Shown: one piece after another, positions 1-5,533 of the stretch
Numbering within the stretch: the stretch's first letter is position 1
How the letters are laid out: every line of letters begins with the position of its first letter
Source: an uncultured Olsenella sp.
GTDB lineage: Bacteria > Actinomycetota > Coriobacteriia > Coriobacteriales > Atopobiaceae
Reading direction: 5' to 3'
Assembly (NCBI GenBank): GCA_947253595.1
Contig: CAMXZR010000093.1
Location: 1 to 5,533, forward strand
Length of the DNA stretch: 5,533 nt
The notes under the pieces: generated by a model
The model's database searches: none
Seen by the model: only the letters and a program-made list of their open reading frames with translations
Told to the model about the DNA's origin: nothing
Program-made: the position numbers and the translations under genes

Positions 1-1931
1 CCGGAGAAGCCGCCACCGCCGCCTCCACCGCCGCTGAACGACGAGCTCGCAAGCCCGGCAGTGCTGACCTGGTGCGCATGTGAGATGCTCTCGCCGAAGT
101 CCGCCATCGGCCTGGCAAGCCCTGGCTCGGTGTGGTACCAGCCGTACACCGGCATGATCATGGGGTCCTCGAGTATCTGCGGTGCCGCAACCTTGAGCTG
201 CTTTATGACCTCCTCAGAGACTCCGAGGACCACGGCAAGGACCAGGAGCTGGTTCCAAAGGACCACGTCCTGGGGAATCGCCTCCTCCAGACGGGTGAAG
301 TCGAGCAGCCAGCGCCTGAGCGCCTCCATCTTGGCCTTGATCTCGATCGCCTCGGGCGAGAGGCTCTTCATGCGCACAGCGCTCCAGATCGAGAATGCCC
401 CGGCGAGGACGAGCAGCGCGACCGTAGCGAAGCCCCAGCCCATCATGACCTCACCGGCCAGTACCAGAACGATCAGTCCGACGGCGAGGAGGACGTCCAG
501 GGTGCCGAGCAGGCCCATGCTCACCTGGCCATTGGAGTGCTTATCCTCCATGAAGCGACGCTCCGTAAGGCAGGCCTCTATCGTCGTCTTCCAGTCATCG
601 TAGGCATCCCGGTAGCTCTCCGCATGGGCCTTCGCGATGTCTTCGATCTCCGAGAAGTAAAGCATGGTCGAGTTGCTGCGCTTGCCCTTCGAGGCGATCA
701 TTCGGAACATGAGCTTTATAGTCGCGGCGTCGATGCACCGAGCCTGTCGCTCGCCTGGACCCTCCGCGTGGGCAATCGAGCGGCCCACGTTATCGGGCGT
801 GAACTCGAGCCGGTACTCGCTGTCCTGGTGGGTCCTGCCAAAGAGCCCCTTGCGGTTCGTCTTCACCAGGCTGAGCTTTGCCAGGCCAAAGTCCGTGAGC
901 CGCATGAGGGATGCGGTGAGGTCCTCCTGCTGCGGACTGCCACCCCTCATGAGGGCGCCAAGGACCGCAGGATGGTCGGCAGAGGGCACGTCGCGGAAGT
1001 ACCTGTCGTCAAACTGCGCCTTGTGCGTCGCGCGATACCTCATACGCCTGAAGGCGGCGTAGGCGGCGGTCGCGATGGCAATGGCTCCGCCAAGGACCGC
1101 AAGGCCATACGAGACCGCCCGCGCCTTTGCGCGGCGAGCGTTGGCCTCGTCGGCCCAGGCCTGCTCCTGGGAGGTGATGCTGTTGAGCTTGGCCTCAGAG
1201 GATGCCTCCGCCCCAGAGAGCCACTCGGACGGGAAGGCGATTCGTGCCTCGGCGTACTCGGAGCCTCCCACTCCAGGGGCTTCGTAGACGACGTTCCCGT
1301 CCACGAAGTTTACGGATGCGTCAAGAGGGCCGTGGCCCCATGCCTTGACGTTCTCTCCGGCAGAGACAGTCTGTCCGGCGGGAACGGGAAGGTGCACCAC
1401 GCAGCGGACGTTCTGCGACTCGACGTCCCAGCCGTCCGAGACGAACTTCCAATAGAGCTCGGAGGTATCGGCATAACGGCGGGCGAGCTGGGAGTCCACG
1501 TAGTTGATGCGGAAGGTGACCGATTCGTCCTCATGTGCCGAGTAGAGCTTGACCTGCAGGTAGTCACCATAGTCGGTCACCGTGTAGCTGCCTTCGTCGC
1601 CCGAGTTCGACATGACGAAGGGGCTGAAGGTGCCGCCCTCCACGAGACCGACCTCGCCGACGGAGACCTGTACCTCCTTGCCCTCGTACCGTCCCTTGGG
1701 GATCTTCCAGTAGACGCCGTGGAACGAGCCGTCGAAGTCGAAGGTGCGATCCTCGGTGACCGAGAGGCTGCCGTCGGTGGCAACGGTGGCGTCGATGTCC
1801 ACGTTCGTGATGGCGTAGTCCTTCGCCAGGGCGCGCAGGGGCAGGAATGCCATAGCTACGAGCAGCGCGACTGCGGCAAGGGCTACGACATGGAGCCGCA
1901 TTCTGCACGCATGGTTGCGAGGAAGCGACAT
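1..1931 (-). CDS. DUF2207 (YciQ-like) membrane protein, 3' end beyond the window
   Basis: No stop codon is reached; 643 complete codons are visible. ATG at 1931 is chosen because GGAGG sits 5 bases upstream. Residues 11-36 form a signal peptide (R10/R12, a long hydrophobic stretch, ALA then K37 as likely cleavage site). Residues 37-235 are a predicted extracytoplasmic beta-rich domain with the typical DUF2207 opening (YAITNVDIDATVATDGSLSV, then FHGVYWKIP near 70-78). A membrane segment lies at about 272-294, followed by a cytosolic part (295-470) and two further membrane segments at about 472-492 and 499-519. A second cytosolic part ends in a Ser/Gly tail with eight consecutive Gly (634-641) followed by Phe-Ser. 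This architecture and the Gly-rich end are characteristic of DUF2207 (PF09972), so probably only a short tail is missing. The biochemical function of the family is unknown. It lies 88 bases downstream of the FHA gene and may be a separate transcription unit. Confidence 0.9.
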   Translation of the reverse strand, partial: MSLPRNHACRMRLHVVALAAVALLVAMAFLPLRALAKDYAITNVDIDATVATDGSLSVTEDRTFDFDGSFHGVYWKIPKGRYEGKEVQVSVGEVGLVEGGTFSPFVMSNSGDEGSYTVTDYGDYLQVKLYSAHEDESVTFRINYVDSQLARRYADTSELYWKFVSDGWDVESQNVRCVVHLPVPAGQTVSAGENVKAWGHGPLDASVNFVDGNVVYEAPGVGGSEYAEARIAFPSEWLSGAEASSEAKLNSITSQEQAWADEANARRAKARAVSYGLAVLGGAIAIATAAYAAFRRMRYRATHKAQFDDRYFRDVPSADHPAVLGALMRGGSPQQEDLTASLMRLTDFGLAKLSLVKTNRKGLFGRTHQDSEYRLEFTPDNVGRSIAHAEGPGERQARCIDAATIKLMFRMIASKGKRSNSTMLYFSEIEDIAKAHAESYRDAYDDWKTTIEACLTERRFMEDKHSNGQVSMGLLGTLDVLLAVGLIVLVLAGEVMMGWGFATVALLVLAGAFSIWSAVRMKSLSPEAIEIKAKMEALRRWLLDFTRLEEAIPQDVVLWNQLLVLAVVLGVSEEVIKQLKVAAPQILEDPMIMPVYGWYHTEPGLARPMADFGESISHAHQVSTAGLASSSFSGGGGGGGGFS

Positions 1932-1935
1932 TGTT

Positions 1936-1941
1936 CCCTCC
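1936..1941 (-). promoter_or_regulatory. Ribosome-binding site of the DUF2207 gene
   Basis: On the minus strand this reads GGAGGG, followed by AACA and the ATG at 1931. It is a near-perfect Shine-Dalgarno at good spacing. It decides the start in favour of 1931 over the in-frame ATG ten codons downstream (1901), which would still keep most of the signal peptide. Confidence 0.75.
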
Positions 1942-1954
1942 GATCCGTCTTGGG

Positions 1955-1976
1955 AGAGGGGCCGGACGCCCCCTCT
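1955..1976 (-). other. Hairpin in the gap between the FHA and DUF2207 genes
   Basis: Two perfect 7-base arms (AGAGGGG at 1955-1961 and CCCCTCT at 1970-1976) flank an 8-base loop. No U-run follows on the minus strand, so it is not a textbook intrinsic terminator. It could still attenuate transcription leaving the tad-like operon. If the candidate promoter just upstream is real, the hairpin would sit at the very 5' end of the DUF2207 mRNA. Function is inferred only. Confidence 0.4.
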
Positions 1977-1981
1977 GTAGA

Positions 1982-1990
1982 AGCATACCA
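1982..1990 (-). promoter_or_regulatory. Candidate extended -10 promoter for the DUF2207 gene
   Basis: On the minus strand this reads TGGTATGCT, matching the extended -10 pattern TG-N-TATNNT (four of six bases of TATAAT). No convincing -35 hexamer is seen about 17 bases upstream. It lies in the only gap of notable size between genes and would start transcription near 1975, giving a leader of about 44 bases. One short motif in a GC-rich background is weak evidence. Confidence 0.3.
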
Positions 1991-2019
1991 AAGCGGAATG
2001 CCTCTTTCCCCACAGCCCC

Positions 2020-2604
2020 TCACGAGGGTATGGGCCCCACGAGGGTGAGGAGCGTCCCGCAGACGTCCAGGGTATCGCCGACCTGCATGCGCGCCAGCTC
2101 GTCCACCGCACGTCCCCTCAACATCGCGGGGTTCGTGGAGCCCAAGTCCTCCACGATGGCACCTCCTGGCACGAGGGACACCAGCAGCTGACGGCGAGAG
2201 ACTGCCGCGGAATGCAGGACCACGTCGTTCGCAGGCAACCTACCCACGCTGAGGCCTCCGCCCGGGATGGGCACCACCACCTCGAGCTCGCTGCCCCTGA
2301 CCCACACAGACGGGACCTCGCTGGCCCTGGCTGCCAGAGGCACACCGGCCAGCTCGAGGGTCTGTCCCGCCTCCTCGGGCTCCGTCGGCGGAAGGTCCTC
2401 GTCCCAGGGGCCCGGCTCGTCGAGGTCGTCAGCAAGAGGGATGCCCGGCCCACCCACACCCGCGCGGGAGAAGTCATAGAGGCAGCCGTAGCAGACCTCC
2501 ATGTCAGAGAAGAGCTCCATCCCGCAGCGTGGGCATCGCTTGGTCATGCCCTTGTCATGGCCGCTGCACTCCGTCGTGCGCTCGTCACTTCCGTACGTTT
2601 CCAT
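2020..2604 (-). CDS. Zinc-ribbon plus FHA-domain protein
   Basis: This is a 194-residue soluble protein with no signal peptide or membrane segment. The N-terminus carries a zinc-ribbon pattern, C24-x2-C27 and C38-x2-C41 (CPRCG, CYGC), with an extra C13/H16 just before it. An acidic, Pro-rich linker follows (about 53-82). The C-terminal FHA domain (about 100-190) shows G121-R122, N126-D127, S137-R138-R139 and D153-L154-G155-S156-T157-N158, the expected phosphothreonine-binding framework. The usual core His after SRx is Gln140. ATG at 2604 is chosen because AAAGGTG lies 7 bases upstream; an in-frame upstream start at 2847 would lie deep inside the DUF192 gene with unrelated residues. The gene begins 2 bases after the DUF192 stop, so it is probably co-transcribed and coupled. 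FHA proteins read Ser/Thr-kinase phosphorylation and occur with secretion and pilus systems. A cytosolic regulator of the pilus machinery is inferred. Confidence 0.88.
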   Translation of the reverse strand: METYGSDERTTECSGHDKGMTKRCPRCGMELFSDMEVCYGCLYDFSRAGVGGPGIPLADDLDEPGPWDEDLPPTEPEEAGQTLELAGVPLAARASEVPSVWVRGSELEVVVPIPGGGLSVGRLPANDVVLHSAAVSRRQLLVSLVPGGAIVEDLGSTNPAMLRGRAVDELARMQVGDTLDVCGTLLTLVGPIPS

Positions 2605-2606
2605 GG

Positions 2607-2993
2607 TCAGACACCTTTCGCTCGTGCCGGGGCGATTTCTCCCGGCAGTTCCGACAACTCGACCAGGTCCCCGTCGCACGGCCATGGGCCGGGCCCCTCG
2701 GGACGTTCCAGCACGCCAGCCGCGAAGCGGCACCCCAGCAGGCTCCCGGGCACCAAGCCCCTGCGCGCGAGGAGGACCCTGCCCCCGACGTCCAGGAACG
2801 CGACGTCGATCGCGTAGCGCATCCCCATGCAGTGGATGGAGCGGCACCGTGCGATCAGAATGGGGGTGGCGCTCCTCCCTGTTCCCAGGAGACCGCGCAT
2901 CCGCCCCAGAAAGCCGTCCCTGACCTCGAAGCGGCCCAGGGTGGCCCCTCCCGCGACCCTCGCCTCGATCCTACGTCCACCAGGACCCCTCAC
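2607..2993 (-). CDS. DUF192 family protein
   Basis: This 128-residue protein belongs to DUF192 (PF02643) on the strength of its central block IHCMGMRYAIDVAFLD (53-68). That block matches the family signature of a Met/Asp-containing strand followed by Gly and a V-L strand (GRVLLARRGLVPG, about 71-83), then an A-x-x-V-L-E segment near 92-96. The upstream FLGRMRGLLG (28-37) corresponds to the usual R-x-x-GL-M region. There is no signal peptide; the C-terminus is charged. It starts with GTG directly after the TAG of the TadE-like gene, in the same frame, with no strong ribosome-binding site (only a G-rich run about 10 bases upstream), so reinitiation or coupling is likely. The family has solved structures but no established biochemical role. 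Its place directly behind a pseudopilin suggests a role in, or dependence on, pilus biogenesis (inference). Confidence 0.85.
   Translation of the reverse strand: MRGPGGRRIEARVAGGATLGRFEVRDGFLGRMRGLLGTGRSATPILIARCRSIHCMGMRYAIDVAFLDVGGRVLLARRGLVPGSLLGCRFAAGVLERPEGPGPWPCDGDLVELSELPGEIAPARAKGV
2612..2618 (-). promoter_or_regulatory. Ribosome-binding site of the FHA gene
   Basis: On the minus strand this reads AAAGGTG, with 7 bases between AGGTG and the ATG at 2604. It lies inside the last codons of the DUF192 gene, consistent with translational coupling. It sets the start at 2604 rather than at the Met 19 codons further in (2547), where a purine run sits too close to the ATG to serve. Confidence 0.6.
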
Positions 2994-3497
2994 CTACACC
3001 ACCACCCCCGGCCTGAAGCGATCCACCGTGATGGAGCGCTCGTGCCTCAGCAGGGCGGGGGCTCCCAGGTCGACCCCCGCGATCGAGAGAGATCCCGGCC
3101 AAGGTCGGTAGGAGAGGGTGCACACGAAGGTGGTCAGGAGGGGCGAGACGGGAAACGACACGCCCTGCCCGCGCGGCACGGAGACAAGGTCTTCCGCGCT
3201 GACCCCCACCTCGCAGCCGGGCATGGAGAGACCCTCCTCGATCGCCGCCCTCACCTCCTCGCAGGCGGAGCCGACGCTCTGCTCCCCTGCGGGACTCACG
3301 CCATGGGCGATGACGCAGTCCGGCGCGATGCGGTCGAAGGCCGCGCAAGCCTGCAGGAAGCGAACCATGTTGAAGGCGACGAGGGCCACCGCGATCACGA
3401 CTGGCAGCAGCACGGCCAGCTCCACGGCCATCTGGCCCGACTCGTCCGGCGGCACGGGACTCCCATGGGCGCCGACCCGCCTCCCCGGAGCCCTCAC
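2994..3497 (-). CDS. TadE-like minor pseudopilin
   Basis: This 167-residue protein has a type IV prepilin-like N-terminus: a short leader ending ESG21, then QMAVE. This gives the canonical G/xxxxE prepilin-peptidase site with Glu26 at +5, followed by a hydrophobic helix (about 24-46). This is the TadE arrangement (PF07811). The remaining 120 residues would lie outside the membrane and contain cysteines 51, 61, 79, 95 and 126, possibly for disulfides. The C-terminus has the repeated TadE-like ending ITVDRFRPG (156-164). It starts with GTG overlapping the previous stop as GTGA. A second GTG start at 3455 has GGGAG 4 bases upstream and would leave a 7-residue leader; both starts are plausible. 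TadE-type proteins are minor components of Flp/Tad pili processed by TadV-type peptidase. None of the core tad genes is in the window. Confidence 0.85.
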   Translation of the reverse strand: MRAPGRRVGAHGSPVPPDESGQMAVELAVLLPVVIAVALVAFNMVRFLQACAAFDRIAPDCVIAHGVSPAGEQSVGSACEEVRAAIEEGLSMPGCEVGVSAEDLVSVPRGQGVSFPVSPLLTTFVCTLSYRPWPGSLSIAGVDLGAPALLRHERSITVDRFRPGVVV

Positions 3498-5488
3498 GTC
3501 AGTGCCCCCAGAATCGTTCCCAGGTCTATGGTCAACGGTACCGTGGTCCCTTCCATGCCTGGGACAGGCAGCTCGGCCACGGTGAAGGTCTTGTCCCCCA
3601 GCTCGTCAGAGACCATCTGCGCGCAGCGCCCCAAGAGTTCCCTGGGGTCCATGGGCAGGGCCTGGACCAGCTCCCTCACCTTGCCGACCTTCTCGAGCCC
3701 CGCCCGGTCCAGGACCTGCTGGCTATTTACCAGAACGGGCTTTCGAAGCCTCATGTCCGCAGGCTCGAAGCCCGCGGAGGCCACGGTCGTAGAGATCTTC
3801 TTTCGCAGCCACGAGGCGACCTTCTCGCCAAACACGCCCCCCATGCCGTCCAGAACGTCATCCGTGACCTTCGATACGCTCTCGTACGACGAGCCGTATG
3901 AGACGAGCAGCCTGCCCCAGACGCCCGTGATGCCGCCCACGAGATCGAGCACCAGGCCACCCCCGGACGGGGCGATGCCCTCAAACACGCTCGAGAGGAC
4001 GTTGTGGCCATCGGTCGCCTCGTCGGGCGCGAGGGCGGCGGCGGACACGGCGACGCCGCGGGGAAGCTCGCTTGCGCCCACGAAGTTGGAGAGGGACGAG
4101 GGCACGGGCGTCAGGTCAGGGCGAGAAACCACCGAGACGCAGCCATAGGCACCGGGAGGGCAGAGCTTGGGCCTTCCCACCGAGAGAAGCTTCATGGCAC
4201 GGTCGAAGGCGCTGTCGGCGCGCTCTGCGATCTCCTGCATCTCGCGCTCCGCCCGGACCTCCTCGCCCCTTGCCGCCTGGTACTCGCGGGACGCCTCCAC
4301 CACGATCCTCCAGTAGTGCTCGTAGCCGTTGGGGATGTTGGTGGAAGCATCCGCGACGTTGCCCATGGCCACGCTGTCCATGCAGCAGATGGAGCAGCGT
4401 GCCGCGGCCCCCGCATCTATGTCCGCGAGGCTCGCAAGCCCTGCGTAAGGTCCCTGTGCCCCCGGGCACCCAAGCGAGCAGTGGAGCGTCCTCACCCCAT
4501 CCTCCATGGTGCAGGGCCAGATGGCGTCGGTGTACAGGGTCGTCTCCCTGACCCCCGCCGTCGTGTGGGGGAGCTCCGGCAGGTCGATCGAGCAGAGCTC
4601 CTCCGACTCCACGCAGAGAGCCTCCGAGATTCGCTCGTAGGCATAGCGGAAGAAGACCTTGCGCGCGCAGGACCTCTGAAGCTCGTCCGCGTTCGAGCCC
4701 GACTCCGTCTCGGCTTCCCAGCGGCTCAGGTAGTAGTTCGCGCTGCGCAAGCGCGCGAAGTCGAAGCGCCACGATGAGGATTCAGGATAGCTGGGGTTCT
4801 GACCTCCCGCAAGTCCCGCCAGGCTCGCCGCCCGGCTCTGCAGGCAGTGGGGGTCGTCGACGTTGTCTGCCCTCCACGCCCGCTCCTTTGCCGCCTCGGC
4901 CCGCTCGTGAGCCGCCTGCTTGCGGGCAGACGCCTCGGCGAGCTTGCGGGCGTCCTCCTCCGCCTGGGCGGCGTCCAGCCCGTCGTCGAGCGTGGAGAAG
5001 TCGGACTCGCCCGCCTGCGGGAATGGCACGGCAATGCCCACGTAGCGTATCCCACCCTTCGAGTTTGCCGACACGCAGGAGGCGGAGTTGGCCATGATCA
5101 GGGACGGGAGCGCCGCCTCCAGGCGAGAGAGGCCCTCCGACGCGCTCCGGGCGAAGCCCCTTCGGGCGTCGAGCAGCCTCCTCCCCACCGAGAACACCCC
5201 CGCAGAGAGCGAATGGAGCGGGGGTATGGCCGCGATGACGAGCCCCGCTCCGCACACGACGGAACCCAGAAGACCCATGCTCAGCACGCAGGCGTCCACG
5301 ACCTGGGCGACCGTGGAGTATGCCGCCACCACGTTGGCGCCGGCGAGCGCCGAGGCGTCGGCAACGGCCTGCACGTCTGCGGAGCGAGAGGATGCCCACT
5401 CCAGCGTGGCGAGACCAAAGACCAGAGAGAGGCTCATGAGCAGGGCCACGGCGACGGCCACCGTGGTATAGCCGCCGTCGTCGCGCAC
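3494..5488 (-). CDS. Large cysteine-rich TadG-like (Tad/Flp-associated) membrane-anchored protein
   Basis: The protein has 664 residues from GTG 5488. The N-terminus (GGYTTVAVAV, hydrophobic to about residue 29) followed by ADVQAVADASALAGA (37-51) is the signature of the Tad/TadG-like family (PF13400). A second hydrophobic segment spans about 67-90. An Ala/Glu/Lys/Arg-rich, probably coiled helix lies at 171-207. A His/Cys cluster follows (H336, C337, C341, C365, C368, C369), then another charged helix (395-435) and a Gly-rich hydrophobic patch (508-530). There are 16 cysteines in all, which suggests an extracytoplasmic, disulfide-stabilised or metal-binding protein. Unlike the next gene it lacks Glu at +5 of the prepilin motif (Ala instead). 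Its stop overlaps the TadE-like start by 4 bases. The exact start is uncertain: no ribosome-binding site precedes GTG 5488, and the frame stays open to the window edge. Function within the pilus locus is inferred from family and position; the large middle part is unrecognised. Confidence 0.8.
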   Translation of the reverse strand: MRDDGGYTTVAVAVALLMSLSLVFGLATLEWASSRSADVQAVADASALAGANVVAAYSTVAQVVDACVLSMGLLGSVVCGAGLVIAAIPPLHSLSAGVFSVGRRLLDARRGFARSASEGLSRLEAALPSLIMANSASCVSANSKGGIRYVGIAVPFPQAGESDFSTLDDGLDAAQAEEDARKLAEASARKQAAHERAEAAKERAWRADNVDDPHCLQSRAASLAGLAGGQNPSYPESSSWRFDFARLRSANYYLSRWEAETESGSNADELQRSCARKVFFRYAYERISEALCVESEELCSIDLPELPHTTAGVRETTLYTDAIWPCTMEDGVRTLHCSLGCPGAQGPYAGLASLADIDAGAAARCSICCMDSVAMGNVADASTNIPNGYEHYWRIVVEASREYQAARGEEVRAEREMQEIAERADSAFDRAMKLLSVGRPKLCPPGAYGCVSVVSRPDLTPVPSSLSNFVGASELPRGVAVSAAALAPDEATDGHNVLSSVFEGIAPSGGGLVLDLVGGITGVWGRLLVSYGSSYESVSKVTDDVLDGMGGVFGEKVASWLRKKISTTVASAGFEPADMRLRKPVLVNSQQVLDRAGLEKVGKVRELVQALPMDPRELLGRCAQMVSDELGDKTFTVAELPVPGMEGTTVPLTIDLGTILGALT

Positions 5489-5533
5489 GAAGGCGGAGAG
5501 CGGGCACGGGGCCTCCCCTCCCCTAGCCCCAGA
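5489..5533 (-). other. Segment upstream of the TadG-like gene, possible end of the preceding gene
   Basis: On the minus strand this contains a TAG (5523-5525) that could end the preceding gene, then a purine run with GGGGAGG at 5512-5518. That Shine-Dalgarno-like run is 23 bases from GTG 5488 but only 4 bases from a GTG at 5507, which is in a different frame. No in-frame ATG, GTG or TTG lies between 5533 and 5488. Nothing else can be supported here. Confidence 0.4.

Noticed and set aside
1..40. GC-rich triplet repeat (GCC/CCG-like) at the window edge
   Set aside because: It simply encodes the poly-Gly tail typical of DUF2207 proteins and needs no separate explanation.
132..2048. A 638-codon open frame on the plus strand
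   Set aside because: It lies exactly antisense to the DUF2207 gene, whose signal peptide, membrane segments and Gly-rich tail are clear. The antisense translation is rich in Arg, Gly, His and Val without recognisable domains, typical of a GC-rich shadow frame.
2605..2847. N-terminal extension of the FHA gene to an upstream start at 2847
   Set aside because: It would overlap most of the DUF192 gene; the extra residues are Arg/Gly/Pro-rich and unlike a domain, while ATG 2604 has a proper ribosome-binding site.
2529..4148. A 539-codon open frame on the plus strand
   Set aside because: It crosses four well-supported minus-strand genes and their junctions, and its translation is low-complexity Pro/Ser/Arg/His-rich.
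4004..4777. A 257-codon open frame on the plus strand
   Set aside because: It is antisense to the TadG-like gene with no domain, no good ribosome-binding site considered convincing, and shadow-like composition.
4782..5507. A 241-codon minus-strand frame starting at GTG 5507 behind a good Shine-Dalgarno
   Set aside because: Its translation is Arg/Gly-rich and overlaps the TadG-like gene out of frame. The start signal is kept as a finding, but the frame itself is not a credible protein.
1..5533. Search for CRISPR arrays, tRNA or rRNA genes, insertion sequences and attachment sites
   Set aside because: I saw no spaced direct repeats, tRNA-like cloverleaf, transposase motif or terminal inverted repeat; the window is almost wholly protein-coding.

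Overview
The window is GC-rich and densely coding. Every gene I can support lies on the minus strand, so transcription runs from high to low coordinates. The base composition, the GTG starts and the mix of families (a large TadG-like protein, a TadE-like pseudopilin, DUF192, zinc-ribbon/FHA, DUF2207) suggest a high-GC actinobacterium. Coriobacteriia (Olsenella/Atopobiaceae type) is my best guess, but this is an impression from gene content, not a database result.

Layout in transcription order. 5533-5489 is a short upstream segment with a possible end of the preceding gene and a strong Shine-Dalgarno-like run. 5488-3494 is a large cysteine-rich protein with a TadG-type membrane-anchored N-terminus. 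3497-2994 is a TadE-like pseudopilin. 2993-2607 is a DUF192 protein. 2604-2020 is a cytosolic zinc-ribbon plus FHA protein. 2019-1932 is an 88-base gap with a candidate promoter and a hairpin. 1931-1 is a DUF2207 membrane protein whose Gly-rich C-terminus runs off the window edge.

The first four genes are tightly packed: a 4-base GTGA overlap, then a stop directly abutting a GTG start, then a 2-base gap. They look like the distal end of one translationally coupled operon, most likely the minor-pseudopilin end of a Tad/Flp-type pilus or secretion locus. The ATPase, inner-membrane and prepilin-peptidase genes would lie outside the window. DUF2207 has its own strong ribosome-binding site and probably its own promoter, so it may be only a neighbour.

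The points most worth a second look are: a His/Cys module in the TadG-like protein that resembles Ada-type zinc knuckles, a single in-frame TAG separating the TadE and DUF192 reading frames, a start-site and frame puzzle at the beginning of the TadG-like gene, and an FHA domain with Gln replacing the usual core His.
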